64,000 nt of DNA from Amorphoplanes digitatis (GCF_014205335.1 NZ_JACHNH010000001.1:7806501-7870500), one strand, 5' to 3'; shown: positions 30,167-39,349, counted from the stretch's first letter. Numbers and translations: made by a program. Notes: generated by a model not told the origin, from the sequence alone.

Positions 30167-30263
30167 ACCTGGTTACGTTAGCCACGACATAGGTCTGAAA
30201 TGCGCGAATAGCTAACCTTCGGGCGCACCCGGGCCCGATACTCCTAAACCCGCCCCGGGCAGG

Positions 30264-32819
30264 TCAGGAAGCACCGTCGGCGCGAAGCGGGACGATGTTC
30301 GACGGGGCGGCCTGCGCCAGCTGGTGCAGCATGGCGACGATCTTGTCCGCCGGTAGCGGCCGGCTGAAGTGGTAGCCCTGCGCCGAGATGCAGCCAAGCG
30401 CCAGCAGGGCCGCACGCTGGTCGCTCGTCTCCACGCCCTCGGCAACGACCCGGGCGCCCAGCCGGGCGCCCAGCTCGACGGCGCCGCGGACCACGGCGGC
30501 GGACGCCGGCGAGTCGATCATGCCGGTCACGAAGGAGCGGTCCACCTTCAGCTCGTCGACGGTCACCCGGGTGACGAAGGAGAGCGAGGAGAAGCCGGTG
30601 CCGAAGTCGTCGACCGAGATCTGTACGCCCAGGTTGCGCAGCGCCGCGATCACCTCGTCCACGACCTCGTGTTCGCTGACCGCCACCGACTCGGTGATCT
30701 CGAGAACCAGCTGGCCGGCGCCCATGCCGCGGCGCCGCAGCGCGTCCGCGACCTGGGCCGGGAAGCTCGCGTCGAGCAGGCTGCGCGCCGAGATGTTGAC
30801 CGAGACCGGGATGTCCAGGCCCTGGCCGGTCCACTCCGCGGCCGCGGCCAGCGCGCGGTCCAGCACGTAGCGGGTGAACGGGCCGAGCAGCTCGCCGTGC
30901 TCGGCCGTGTCGATGAAGTCGTTGGGGCTCAGCGTCCCTCGGCGCGGATGTCGCCAGCGGATCAGCGCCTCGACGCCGGTCGGCGCGCCCGTCGCCAGGT
31001 CGACCTCGGGTTGCAGCACGACAACGAGCTGGTCGTCCGCGGTCAGGGCGTCGTGCAGCTCGGCGGTCAGCGCCAGGTGGTCGGTGCTGCTGGCGTCGCG
31101 GGTGCTGTCGTAGGTGGCGACGCCGACCTTCAGCTCCTTGGCCTGGTCGAGGGCGATGCCGGCGCGCCGGATCAGCTCGGCCAGGTCCGTGCAGCCCGCC
31201 TGGGACACGGCCACGCCGACCGCGACCTCGGTGACCAGCCGGACGCCGCCGACCTCCATCGGCTGGCCGAGCAGGTCGACCACCTCGCTCGCCCGGCGCA
31301 CGGCCTGCGGCATCGGGTTGGGCATCTCGTGCAGCGGCGTCGCCGAGTCGGCGAGCACTGCGACGGTGGGCAGCAGGATCGCGAACTCGTCGTCGCCGAG
31401 GCGCGCCACCAGCTCGCCCTCGCGGGCCAGGTCGGTGAGACGCTCGGCGACCGTGCACAGCATTGCGTCGCCGGCCTGGTGCCCGAGGGTGCCGTTGACC
31501 TCACGGAACTCGTTGAGGTCGAGCAGCAGCAGCGCCACCTGCCGGTCGCGGTGGAACGACTGGAGCATCGCGTCGCCGTTGGCGATCAGCGCGGACCTGT
31601 TCGCGACGCCGGTCAGCAGGTCGTGCACGCCGTCGTGTGCCACCTTGGCCTCCAGCCGGGCCAGCCGCTCGTGCGCGGCGGCGTCGTGCAGCGCGCCGGC
31701 GAGCGCGTCACCGTACGCGGAGACGGCGAGCTCGTCGCGCGACACCGGCAGGGTCGGCTCGGTGAGCCACACGGTCAGCTCGCCGACCGGGGTCCCGCCG
31801 ACGGTCATCGCCTGGGTGATCACGGGCCCCGGCAGCGCGCCCGGCGTCTGTTCCTGCGGCGCCCCGTCGGCCGCGTACCGCCGGGGGCTGGCGCCGCGCG
31901 GCTGGAGCACCTCGATCTCCACCCGGCGGGCGCCGAAGACGTCAAGGGCGCCCCGCAGGCCCGCCGCGGCGACGGCGCGCTCGGACGGGCCGCCGAGCGT
32001 CCGGGTGGCGCGGGCGAACGCCTCCCAGATCCGGCGCTCCTCCTCGGCGCGCAGGTGGTAGCGGTAGGTGCGCTGGAGCAGCCACAGCGCGGGCAGCAGG
32101 GCGAGCAGCCAGAGCGGCTCGTTGACCAGGGCGAAGAGCGTCAGCAGACCGACGAGCACGTTGCCGACGAACATGGGCAGCTTGGCGTGCAGGGCACGGA
32201 CGGCGATCTGCGGCGGTGCGGCGTCGCGGTGCAGCGAGAGGCTCAGCACGGCGAGGCCGAGGGTGATCACGAGGTAGACGACCGAGCCGGCGATGAGCGC
32301 GACCTGCGTCCGGGTGCCCTCGATCGGCGCGGAGGGCCCGGCGATCGCGTAGGTGACCGCGGTTCCGCCGGCGGCGCCGAGGCTCACCGACGCCGCGATG
32401 TGCGCGAGATCGGCCAAGATCCGCTGGTCGTTGAGCCAGGTGATGAGCAGCCAGGCACCGGCCGCACCGAGCAGGGTCGCGACGGGCAGCCAGCCGGGCG
32501 GCGCGAGGGCGAAGCCGAGGATGAACGCGGTCTCGCCCCAGGTGATGTTGACGGTGCCCCGCCCGATCCGGACGCGGAGCCGCGCGAGCTGAGCGGCGGC
32601 GACCAGCAGGACGGCGACGCCCACCCCGCCGGCGGGCGACAGCGACACGATTGTGGGCCGCGGCAGGGGGATCATCATGCCGAGCACCGAGGCGACGAGG
32701 GCCGCCGCGACGATGATCCGGGTAAGGACCCGACCGGCCTTGGGCCGAGACACCGGGCCGGCCTTGCCGGGGGGTCGCTCGCGCCGCTGTTCGGCTCCGG
32801 GACCGGGCTGGGATGTCAT
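30264..32819 (-). CDS. Membrane GGDEF-EAL protein (c-di-GMP turnover), 851 aa
   Basis: It has a short charged N-terminus, then about seven membrane helices (residues roughly 30-250), a GAF-like linker, a GGDEF domain (from about 395, DLLTGVANRSALI) and an EAL domain (from about 590). The GGDEF motif reads RLGDDEFAILL, that is GDDEF, so cyclase activity is doubtful. The EAL domain keeps the catalytic set: GVEALIRW, SVNISARS, EITES, VDDFGTGFSSL, DELKVDRSF, AEGVET and AQGYHFSRP. I therefore predict a c-di-GMP phosphodiesterase with a sensing membrane part. ATG 32819 has a G-rich ribosome site upstream and a small CCGCTG-GT-CAGCGG hairpin next to it. Confidence 0.93.
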   Translation of the reverse strand: MTSQPGPGAEQRRERPPGKAGPVSRPKAGRVLTRIIVAAALVASVLGMMIPLPRPTIVSLSPAGGVGVAVLLVAAAQLARLRVRIGRGTVNITWGETAFILGFALAPPGWLPVATLLGAAGAWLLITWLNDQRILADLAHIAASVSLGAAGGTAVTYAIAGPSAPIEGTRTQVALIAGSVVYLVITLGLAVLSLSLHRDAAPPQIAVRALHAKLPMFVGNVLVGLLTLFALVNEPLWLLALLPALWLLQRTYRYHLRAEEERRIWEAFARATRTLGGPSERAVAAAGLRGALDVFGARRVEIEVLQPRGASPRRYAADGAPQEQTPGALPGPVITQAMTVGGTPVGELTVWLTEPTLPVSRDELAVSAYGDALAGALHDAAAHERLARLEAKVAHDGVHDLLTGVANRSALIANGDAMLQSFHRDRQVALLLLDLNEFREVNGTLGHQAGDAMLCTVAERLTDLAREGELVARLGDDEFAILLPTVAVLADSATPLHEMPNPMPQAVRRASEVVDLLGQPMEVGGVRLVTEVAVGVAVSQAGCTDLAELIRRAGIALDQAKELKVGVATYDSTRDASSTDHLALTAELHDALTADDQLVVVLQPEVDLATGAPTGVEALIRWRHPRRGTLSPNDFIDTAEHGELLGPFTRYVLDRALAAAAEWTGQGLDIPVSVNISARSLLDASFPAQVADALRRRGMGAGQLVLEITESVAVSEHEVVDEVIAALRNLGVQISVDDFGTGFSSLSFVTRVTVDELKVDRSFVTGMIDSPASAAVVRGAVELGARLGARVVAEGVETSDQRAALLALGCISAQGYHFSRPLPADKIVAMLHQLAQAAPSNIVPLRADGAS

Positions 32820-32850
32820 GCCAGCCCCCCGCTGACCAGCGGCACTGGCG

Positions 32851-32864
32851 GATGCACGTGCATC
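32851..32864. promoter_or_regulatory. 14-bp perfect palindrome upstream of the GGDEF-EAL gene
   Basis: GATGCACGTGCATC lies 32-45 bases before the GGDEF-EAL start codon. It has the size and symmetry of a dimer-binding operator, or a transcript hairpin. The surrounding gap 32820-33078 (259 bases) has no gene that I can support and no riboswitch that I recognise. Confidence 0.4.
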
Positions 32865-33078
32865 TGCAGTGGAGGAAGTGGGGGGCGGAGGATGGTCACC
32901 GTCAGCCCCCTTTCCGCGCAGGGTTGAGGGACATCAAAGCCCCCCGGCGGAAGGCTAAGCCAATCCGGCAGAACGCAACAGGGCTTGACGGAAGGGCGCT
33001 GTCGATGCTCCATCCGGGACGGCCCGGTGGCCGCGGCCAGACTTCGGTCTTGACAAAGTGGAATTCGGCGCGCTGTGA

Positions 33079-33444
33079 CTAAGCGTGCTCACCCGGGGCG
33101 CCGCTCGCGCGCGTCGAATCGCCCGATTCAGCGGCCCTGACCTCGGCTTCCTCCGGCACATTCTCCACATCAGAGGCAGCCGCGTCCGGGCCGGCGTCGC
33201 GCGGGGCGGCGTCGGGGGCTTCAAGATCGGCGTCGAGCCGCGCGATCTCGGCCGCACGCCGAGCGGCGTTCGGATCCGGAAAACTGTCGGGAAGCCGACG
33301 CAGACGCTTGTTCATGTTGCGGATCAACAGCACCGTGCCGATGGCCATCAGCACGATGATGAACAGGCCCATCGGCCCGGCCAGGCCGCCTGATCGGGTA
33401 TCACCGAAGTTGTTGACCGCCACCACGAAGTTCACAGCACTCAC
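33079..33444 (-). CDS. Small single-span membrane protein downstream of mca, 121 aa
   Basis: One membrane helix near residues 18-38 (GPMGLFIIVLMAIGTVLLI) is followed by RNMNKRLRRLPDSF and an acidic, Ala/Asp/Glu-rich, probably disordered tail. The RNMNKRLRRLP motif is typical of a small actinobacterial family found beside mca (Rv1083 type, from memory). I chose GTG 33444; it sits 8 bases after the mca stop, whereas GTG 33435 in the same frame is also possible. Co-transcription with mca is likely. The function is unknown; the tail may be a cytoplasmic interaction arm. Confidence 0.82.
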   Translation of the reverse strand: MSAVNFVVAVNNFGDTRSGGLAGPMGLFIIVLMAIGTVLLIRNMNKRLRRLPDSFPDPNAARRAAEIARLDADLEAPDAAPRDAGPDAAASDVENVPEEAEVRAAESGDSTRASGAPGEHA

Positions 33445-33452
33445 GTTACGCC

Positions 33453-34334
33453 CTATCGCGTTTCGGCCGGCTCCCGGATGCCCGCGAACAGGTCGGACTC
33501 CGGGACCGCTCCGTCGACGAGCGAGCGGGCCAGCTCGAAGTCCTCCGTCGGCCACACCTTCTGCTGAAGGTCCATCGGCACGTGGAACCAGAAGCCGTCG
33601 GGGTCGACCTGGGTGGCATGTGCGCGCAGCGCGTCGTCGCGCACCTCGAAGTAGTCGCCGCACTCGACCCGGGTGGTGATCTTGTCACCGCGGTCCTGGC
33701 GGTCCTCCCACTTGTCCAGCCACTCCGCGTAGGGCGACTCGAGGCCGGCCCCGAGCATGGCCTCGTGCAGCGCCATCATCCGCGCCCGGCTCCAGCCCGC
33801 GTTGTAGTAGAGCTTCAGCGGCTGCCACGGCTCGCCCAGCTCGGGGTGCCGCTCGGGGTCGCCGGCCGCGTCGAAGGCCACCACGGAGATGTTGTGGCAC
33901 ATGATGTGGTCGGGGTGCGGGTAGCCGCCGTTCTCGTCGTAGGTCGTCATGACGTGCGGCTTGAACTCGCGGATGAGCTTGATCAGCGGGATCGCGCCCT
34001 CGGCCGGGTCGACCAGGCCGAAGCAGCCCTCGGGCAGCGGCGGCAACGGGTCGCCCTCGGGCAGGCCCGAGTCGACGAAGCCCAGCCAGGCCTGCTCGAC
34101 CCCCAGAATCTCGCGCGCCCGGTCCATCTCGGCGCGGCGGATGTTGGTGATGTCGGCGAGCACCTCGGGCCGGTCCATCTTCGGGTTGAGCACGCTGCCG
34201 CGTTCCCCACCCGTACACGTTACGACCAGCACCTCGACGCCCTCGGCGATGTAGCGGGCCATGGCGGCCGCGCCCTTGCTGGACTCGTCATCGGGGTGCG
34301 CGTGCACCGCCATGAGACGCAACTGCTCAGCCAC
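33453..34334 (-). CDS. mca: Mycothiol S-conjugate amidase
   Basis: It cleaves mycothiol conjugates of electrophiles and drugs to a mercapturic acid, which is exported, and GlcN-Ins, which is recycled: the main detoxification route of mycothiol-using actinomycetes. 293 aa, LmbE/PIG-L fold. Zinc motif AVHAHPDDESSKG is at residues 9-21, and the second metal histidine lies in GGYPHPDHIMCH. TCTGGERGSVLNP and YYNAGWSRARM also fit. The close relative MshB deacetylates GlcNAc-Ins, but the length and the C-terminal AEWLDKWEDRQDR and TQVDPDGFWFHVP blocks point to Mca. The start is ATG 34334. Confidence 0.95.
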   Translation of the reverse strand: MAEQLRLMAVHAHPDDESSKGAAAMARYIAEGVEVLVVTCTGGERGSVLNPKMDRPEVLADITNIRRAEMDRAREILGVEQAWLGFVDSGLPEGDPLPPLPEGCFGLVDPAEGAIPLIKLIREFKPHVMTTYDENGGYPHPDHIMCHNISVVAFDAAGDPERHPELGEPWQPLKLYYNAGWSRARMMALHEAMLGAGLESPYAEWLDKWEDRQDRGDKITTRVECGDYFEVRDDALRAHATQVDPDGFWFHVPMDLQQKVWPTEDFELARSLVDGAVPESDLFAGIREPAETR

Positions 34335-34445
34335 TGCTGTCTCCCTCGACCGGGCCTCGTAGAGGACCCCCGGTGCCGGCTGCGAAGATGGACCTGGCCA
34401 TTCTGGCCGATCGCACCGACAACTTTCGCAGGAGAGGGCCCTCTG

Positions 34446-34865
34446 GTGAGCGAGACGCGCGCCACAACCCCGGTATTCCCGCCGGGCCGCTACGGGCGGC
34501 GCCGCGACGGGCGCCGCCGGTTGTTCGCGCCCATCGCCCTCGCCCTGGTCGCCGCGATCACCGTCGGATTCCTCGCCGTCCGCCTCTACGGGCGGTTCGG
34601 CGACCCGGACTACGACGCCCAGATCGTCGGCTGGTCCGACGTGACCGACTCCCGGATCACCGTCAAGTTCACCGTCCGGGTACCGGCCGGCGGCTCGGCG
34701 ACGTGCGGCCTGCGGGCGCGCAGCTACGACGGCGCCGAGGTGGGCCGCGCCACGGTGACGGTCGGCGCCGAGGGTTCGGCACGGGTCATCGAGGTGGCCG
34801 AGGTCGTGCCGACGACCGCCCGGGCCGCCGTCGGCGAGGTTCTGCGCTGCGCCGCCCCGCGCTGA
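34446..34865 (+). CDS. DUF4307 single-span membrane protein, 139 aa
   Basis: Layout: a short basic N-terminus (PPGRYGRRRDGRRR), one membrane helix (FAPIALALVAAITVGFLAV) and an extracytoplasmic beta-rich domain of about 85 residues (VGWSDVTDSRITVKFTV, then CGLRARSYDGAEVGRATV, ending LRCAAPR). The two cysteines could pair outside the cell. This is the DUF4307 family, found between mca and greA in mycobacteria (Rv1081c, from memory); the order is conserved here. The function is unknown. The start is GTG 34446, with AGGAGAGG upstream. Confidence 0.9.
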   Translation: MSETRATTPVFPPGRYGRRRDGRRRLFAPIALALVAAITVGFLAVRLYGRFGDPDYDAQIVGWSDVTDSRITVKFTVRVPAGGSATCGLRARSYDGAEVGRATVTVGAEGSARVIEVAEVVPTTARAAVGEVLRCAAPR

Positions 34866-34978
34866 GCGACCCCGCTCGGCCGAACATGGGCGGGATTCGC
34901 CTCTCAGACCACCATGCGCACCGCTGGTAAGCTAAGTGATTCGCTCCGTACGCCTGTTCGTCCCAAGGAGAAGAGTCT

Positions 34979-35473
34979 GTGAGCAGTTCAGAGGCGTCGA
35001 AGACCTGGCTCTCCCAGGACGCTTACGACCGGCTGCAGGCCGAGCTCGACGAGTTGATCGCAGCCCGGCCGGCCGTTGCCGCCGAGATCAACGCCCGCCG
35101 TGAGGAGGGTGATCTCCGCGAGAACGGCGGATACCACGCCGCCCGCGAGGAGCAGGGCAAGCAGGAGGGCCGGATCCTCTACCTGAAGGAGTTCCTGCGC
35201 AAGGCCGAGGTCGGCGACGCGCCCAGCGCCGACGCCGTCGCGCCCGGGACCGTCGTCACGATCTACTTCGACGACGACAAGACCGACACCGAGACGTTCC
35301 TGCTCGGCTCCCGCGAGATCGCCGCCACCACCGACTACACGGTTTACAGCCCGGAGTCGGCCCTCGGCAAGGCGATCCTCGGCGCCGGGCCCGGCCAGAC
35401 CGTCACCTACACCGCGCCCAGCGGTGCGGACATCAAGGTCACGGTGGTCGAATTCGCCCCGTTCGGGGCCTGA
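34979..35473 (+). CDS. greA: Transcription elongation factor GreA
   Basis: It binds the RNA polymerase secondary channel and stimulates cleavage of backtracked RNA. 164 aa: an N-terminal coiled-coil hairpin with LSQDAYDRLQAELDEL and the acidic tip EEGDLRENGGYHAAREEQG, then the C-terminal FKBP-like domain (VTIYFDDDKTDTETFLLGSRE, YSPESALGKAILGAGPGQTVTY). The start is GTG 34979 with AAGGAG 8 bases before it. A TANNNT box (TAAGCT, 34926-34931) may be the -10 element; no good -35 is seen. Confidence 0.97.
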   Translation: MSSSEASKTWLSQDAYDRLQAELDELIAARPAVAAEINARREEGDLRENGGYHAAREEQGKQEGRILYLKEFLRKAEVGDAPSADAVAPGTVVTIYFDDDKTDTETFLLGSREIAATTDYTVYSPESALGKAILGAGPGQTVTYTAPSGADIKVTVVEFAPFGA

Positions 35474-35489
35474 TCGGCGCAAACCACTG

Positions 35490-35518
35490 TCCCCCGGGCC
35501 GCGCGGCGGCCCGGGGGA
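35490..35518. terminator. 12-bp hairpin between convergent greA and ilvA
   Basis: Bases 35490-35501 pair perfectly with 35507-35518 around a 5-base loop. The stem is all G/C apart from its end pair. There is no T run on either side, so it may be a non-canonical terminator serving both convergent genes. Confidence 0.65.
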
Positions 35519-35531
35519 TCATTGTGTGGAC

Positions 35532-36755
35532 TCAGGGCGTGCCGGACAGCAGCGTGACGGTGTAACCCGAGCTGCGCAGGGCGCCGATCAGCGCCGCCGA
35601 GTGGTCCGGGCCGCGGGTCTCCACCGACAGCTGCACCTCGACCTCGCCGAAGCTGAGCCGGGGGTTCTGCCGCGAGTGCGCGACGTCGACGATGTTGGCC
35701 CGCTGCTCCGCGATCTCCGCGAGCAGCCGGGCCAGCTCGCCGGGCTGGTCGCCGGTGCGCACCGAGAGCCGCAGGAAGCGGCCGGCCGACACCAGGCCGT
35801 GCTCGATCACCCGGAGCAGCAGCATCGGGTCGATGTTGCCGCCGGAGAGGATCGCCACGATCGGCGGCTTCAGGTCGACCTTGCCGGTGAGCAGGGCGGC
35901 GACCGCCGCGCCGCCGGCCGGCTCGACCACCATCTTGTGCCGCTCCAGCAGCACCAGCAGGGCGGCCGACAGGTCCTCGTCGGTGACCGTGACCACGTCG
36001 TCGACGAGCTTGCTGACGTGTGCGAAGTTCAGCACGCCCGGGCGCATGACCGCGATGCCGTCGGCGATCGTGGAGTAGCGCTCGAGCGTCTGCGGCTCCC
36101 CCGCGGCCAGCGAGGGCGGATAGGCGGCGGCGCCGGCGGACTGCACGCCGATGATCCGGATGTCCGGACGCAGCGCCCGGGCCGCGACCGCGACCCCGGA
36201 GATCAGCCCGCCGCCGCCGACGGCGGTCACGATCGTGCCCACGTCGGGGCACTGCTCGATGATCTCCAGCCCGACGGTGCCCTGCCCGGCGATGACGTCC
36301 GGGTGGTCGAACGGGTGGATCAGGATCGCACCGGTCGCCGCGGCGAACTCCCGCGCCGCGGTGAGCGCGTCGTCGACGGTGGTGCCGGCGTACTCGATCG
36401 AGGCGCCGTAGCCCTTGGTGGCCGAGACCTTCGGCAGCGGCGCGCCCTCGGGCATGAAGACCGTCGACTTCGCGCCCAGGATGCCCGCCGCGAGGGCCAC
36501 GCCCTGCGCGTGGTTGCCCGCGCTCGCGGCGACCACGCCACGGGCGCGCTCGGCGTCGGTGAGCCGGGCGATCCGCGTATAGGCGCCGCGGACCTTGTAG
36601 GAGCCCGCACGCTGCTGGTTCTCGCACTTGAGCCAGATCGGCGCGCCAAGGGTGCGGGTCAGCGGCATGGAGTACTCGAGCGGGGTCGTCTTCACGATCC
36701 CGGCGAGCAGGTCACGGGCGGCCTCGATGTCGGCCAGCTCCAACAGCTCGTTCAC
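35532..36755 (-). CDS. ilvA: Threonine ammonia-lyase (threonine dehydratase) with ACT domain
   Basis: This PLP enzyme deaminates threonine to 2-oxobutyrate, the first step of isoleucine synthesis or of threonine breakdown. 407 aa. The PLP lysine is in RAGSYKVRGAY (near residue 55), with the phosphate-binding ASAGNHAQGVA and AVGGGGLISGV. The C-terminal part (RLSVRTGDQPGELARLL, and so on) is a single ACT-like regulatory domain. That fits the shorter, catabolic or isoleucine-sensitive class better than the long two-ACT biosynthetic form. The start is GTG 36755, with a weak G-rich ribosome site. It lies 45 bases after the amidase gene on the same strand. Confidence 0.93.
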   Translation of the reverse strand: MNELLELADIEAARDLLAGIVKTTPLEYSMPLTRTLGAPIWLKCENQQRAGSYKVRGAYTRIARLTDAERARGVVAASAGNHAQGVALAAGILGAKSTVFMPEGAPLPKVSATKGYGASIEYAGTTVDDALTAAREFAAATGAILIHPFDHPDVIAGQGTVGLEIIEQCPDVGTIVTAVGGGGLISGVAVAARALRPDIRIIGVQSAGAAAYPPSLAAGEPQTLERYSTIADGIAVMRPGVLNFAHVSKLVDDVVTVTDEDLSAALLVLLERHKMVVEPAGGAAVAALLTGKVDLKPPIVAILSGGNIDPMLLLRVIEHGLVSAGRFLRLSVRTGDQPGELARLLAEIAEQRANIVDVAHSRQNPRLSFGEVEVQLSVETRGPDHSAALIGALRSSGYTVTLLSGTP

Positions 36756-36800
36756 GCCTGTCCACCCCGGTAGCTCATGCCTCTGATCGTGCCACTACCG

Positions 36801-38168
36801 TCAGACGAAGGCGTGGCGAGGCCAGGGGTTCGCCACCTCGAACTGTCCGGCGATCGCGAGCAGCAGCAGCTCCGAGTCCGGCGGGCCAACCAGCTGCACG
36901 CCGACCGGCAGCCCGTCCGGGCGCAGGCCGACCGGGACCACGATCGCGGGCAGGCCGGCGATGTTCCAGGGCGCGGCGTACGGCGCGTACCGCATGTTGA
37001 CCCGCATGTTGCGCTGCCAGCTCCCGGTGGAGTGTCCGTCCGCGGGCGGCGGCGTTGCCGCCAGCGCGGGGGTGAGCAGCACGTCGACGTTGTGGTCGGC
37101 GAAGAACCGGATGCTCTGCTCGCGCCAGGCGTCGCGCGGCGCCTGCCGCGCCCAGTCCCGCTTCCACATCAGGCCGCCCAGCCGGATGTGCCGCCGGGTG
37201 CGCGGTTGCAGCGTCCGCAGGTCGAGCCCCGCGGCCTGCGCCTCGCGGTACGCGCAGGCGAACCAGGTGGCCAGGCCGCTCAGGCCGGTGCCGGTCGAGT
37301 ACGCCGGATCCGCGGTGACCGTGTCGTGCCCGGCGGCCACCAGCAGTTTCGCCGCGGTGGCGACGGCCTCGCGGTTGGGCTCGTCCAGGCGTACCCCGGA
37401 AACCGGCGAGCGCAGCGAGACGCCGACCCGCAGCCGCTCCGGCTGAACGAGCTTCGCCGGGGCCCGGCCGGCCATCACGCCGAAGCCGAGCGCGGCGTCG
37501 GCCACCGTGGTGGCCAGGATGCCGTTCTCCACCAGGCCGAGCCAGCCGTCGACGCCGAGGTCGCAGGGCACGACCCCGCGGCCGGGCTTGAGCCCGACCA
37601 GGCCGCAGCACGCCGCCGGGATGCGCACCGAGCCGAGGCCGTCGTTGCCGTGCGCGATCGGCACCAGGCCGGCGGCGACCGCCGCGGCCGAGCCGCCCGA
37701 CGAGCCGCCGGGCGTGCGGTCGAGGGACCAGGGGTTGCGGGTCGGACCGTCCGGGCCGTCGGTGGTCGCCCAGAGGCCCATCTCGGGCATCCGGGTGACC
37801 CCGACGACCACCGCTCCGGCGCCGCGCAGCCGGCGCACCACCTCGTGGTCGTCCTCGGCGACGGCCGTGCGGGCCGCCGCCGAGCCGTGCCAGGTCGGCA
37901 GGCCCGCGACCGGCGTGTTCTCCTTCACCGCGACCGGCACCCCGGCGAGCGGCAGATTGGCCAGGTCCTCCTGGTCGTCCACCTTCTCGGCCTCGGCGAT
38001 CGCCTCGCCGGCGCGCACCACCCGGAACGCGGCGATCGCGGGATCGGAGATCGCGATCTGCTCGAGGTGATCGGCGACGACCTGAGTCGCGGTCGTGTCA
38101 CCGCGCCGGACCGCGCGCGAGATCTGCTTCGCCGTGGCACCCACCCAGGTGGTCGCCAGGTTTTCCAT
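36801..38168 (-). CDS. Amidase-signature family hydrolase, 455 aa
   Basis: The Ser-cisSer-Lys catalytic triad of the amidase signature family is visible: Lys in GVPVAVKENTPVAG (about residue 82), and the two serines in RTPGGSSGGSAAAVAAG (about 155-160), with GNDGLGSVRIPAACCGLVG after them. The usual D-GGS-I-R block reads DGLGSVRIP, a small variation. The substrate is unknown; related enzymes cut carbon-nitrogen bonds of amides, and GatA is a relative, but no gatB/gatC is adjacent. It is probably co-transcribed with metB (21-base gap) and ilvA. The start is ATG 38168 with a GGAGCGGG-like site. Confidence 0.9.
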   Translation of the reverse strand: MENLATTWVGATAKQISRAVRRGDTTATQVVADHLEQIAISDPAIAAFRVVRAGEAIAEAEKVDDQEDLANLPLAGVPVAVKENTPVAGLPTWHGSAAARTAVAEDDHEVVRRLRGAGAVVVGVTRMPEMGLWATTDGPDGPTRNPWSLDRTPGGSSGGSAAAVAAGLVPIAHGNDGLGSVRIPAACCGLVGLKPGRGVVPCDLGVDGWLGLVENGILATTVADAALGFGVMAGRAPAKLVQPERLRVGVSLRSPVSGVRLDEPNREAVATAAKLLVAAGHDTVTADPAYSTGTGLSGLATWFACAYREAQAAGLDLRTLQPRTRRHIRLGGLMWKRDWARQAPRDAWREQSIRFFADHNVDVLLTPALAATPPPADGHSTGSWQRNMRVNMRYAPYAAPWNIAGLPAIVVPVGLRPDGLPVGVQLVGPPDSELLLLAIAGQFEVANPWPRHAFV

Positions 38169-38189
38169 GGCCCGCTCCGTCTGTAGGAC

Positions 38190-39341
38190 CTAGCCGAGCG
38201 CCTGCTCCAGATCCGCGAGCAGATCGTCAACGGTTTCGATGCCGACAGACAGTCGCACGAGATCGGCGGGGACTTCAAGCGGGGAACCGGCCGTTGACAG
38301 GTGTGTCATCTGTCCCGGGTGCTCGATCAGCGACTCGACGCCGCCCAGCGACTCGGCGAGCACGAAGAGCTTTGTCCGGTTGCAGATGTTGATCGCCTGC
38401 TCAGGGCCGCCGGCCGCGCGGAACGAGATCATGCCGCCGAAGCGTGACATCTGCTTCGCGGCGGTCTCGTGTCCGGGATGCGACTCGAGCCCCGGGTAGA
38501 GCACCTCGCCGACCGCCCGGTGGTCCCGCAGGTACCCGACGATCCGCTCGGCGTTGTCGCAGTGCCGCTCCATCCGTACGCCGAGGGTCTTGATGCCGCG
38601 CAGCGTCAGCCAGGCGTCGAACGGTCCGTTGACCGCGCCCATCGCGTTCTGGTGGAAGGCCAGCTCGTCGCCGAGGCCGTCATCGGCCGCGATCAGCGCG
38701 CCGCCGACCACGTCCGAGTGCCCGCCGATGTACTTGGTCGTCGAGTGGATGACGACGTCGGCGCCGAGGCCGATCGGTTGCTGGAGGTACGGCGAGGCGA
38801 ACGTGTTGTCGACGGCGAGCAGCGCGTCGTACTCGTGCGCGAGCCCGGCGAGGGCGGCGACGTCGGCGATGTTCAGCAGCGGGTTGGTCGGGGTCTCGGC
38901 CCAGATCAGCCGCGTGTGACCGGGCCGGAACGCGGCACGGACCTTGTCCAGGTCGTTCAGCGGCACCGCGGTCCAGTCCAGGCCCCAGTTCTCGGCGACC
39001 TTGGCGAACAGCCGGTAGGTGCCGCCGTATGCGTCGTCCGGGATCACCACGTGGTCGCCGGGCCGGCACACGGTACGCAGCAGCGTGTCCTCGGCCGCGA
39101 GGCCGCTGGCGAAGGCGAGGCCACGCCGGCCGCCCTCGATCGCGGCCAGGCACTCCTGGAGGGCGTCGCGGGTCGGGTTCCCCGAGCGGCTGTACTCGTA
39201 GCCGAGCCGGGGCGAGCCGACGGCGTCCTGCGCGTAGGTGCTGGTCTGGTAGATCGGGGGCACGACTGCCCCGGTCCGTGGGTCGGGATCCTGCCCGGCG
39301 TGGATGGCAAGGGTGTCGAAGCCGTACGTGTTACCCGTCAT
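38190..39341 (-). CDS. metB: Cystathionine gamma-synthase (Cys/Met metabolism PLP enzyme)
   Basis: It joins an activated homoserine with cysteine to cystathionine; some family members also run the gamma-lyase reaction. 383 aa. Visible motifs: IHAGQDPDPRTGAVVPPIYQTSTYAQ, YEYSRSGNPTRDALQ, FASGLAAEDTL, and the PLP lysine in HSTTKYIGGHSDVVGG, then LAESLGGVESLIEHP. With cbs at 46.3-47.7 kb the window holds both ends of transsulfuration. Start ATG 39341 lies only 24 bases from the start of the divergent HIT gene; a TANNNT box (TAGCCT on the minus strand, 39350-39355) 8 bases before the ATG suggests an almost leaderless message. Confidence 0.93.
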   Translation of the reverse strand: MTGNTYGFDTLAIHAGQDPDPRTGAVVPPIYQTSTYAQDAVGSPRLGYEYSRSGNPTRDALQECLAAIEGGRRGLAFASGLAAEDTLLRTVCRPGDHVVIPDDAYGGTYRLFAKVAENWGLDWTAVPLNDLDKVRAAFRPGHTRLIWAETPTNPLLNIADVAALAGLAHEYDALLAVDNTFASPYLQQPIGLGADVVIHSTTKYIGGHSDVVGGALIAADDGLGDELAFHQNAMGAVNGPFDAWLTLRGIKTLGVRMERHCDNAERIVGYLRDHRAVGEVLYPGLESHPGHETAAKQMSRFGGMISFRAAGGPEQAINICNRTKLFVLAESLGGVESLIEHPGQMTHLSTAGSPLEVPADLVRLSVGIETVDDLLADLEQALG

Positions 39342-39349
39342 GAATCGCA

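Noticed and set aside
32820..33078. Possible c-di-GMP riboswitch before the GGDEF-EAL gene
   Set aside because: The leader has short hairpins but not the conserved core of c-di-GMP-I or -II aptamers that I would recognise. The palindrome is reported only as a possible operator.
33050..33079. Plus-strand promoter-like TTGACA with an 18-base spacer
   Set aside because: The matching -10 (TGTGAC) does not fit TANNNT and it would point into the 3' end of a minus-strand gene. No product downstream.
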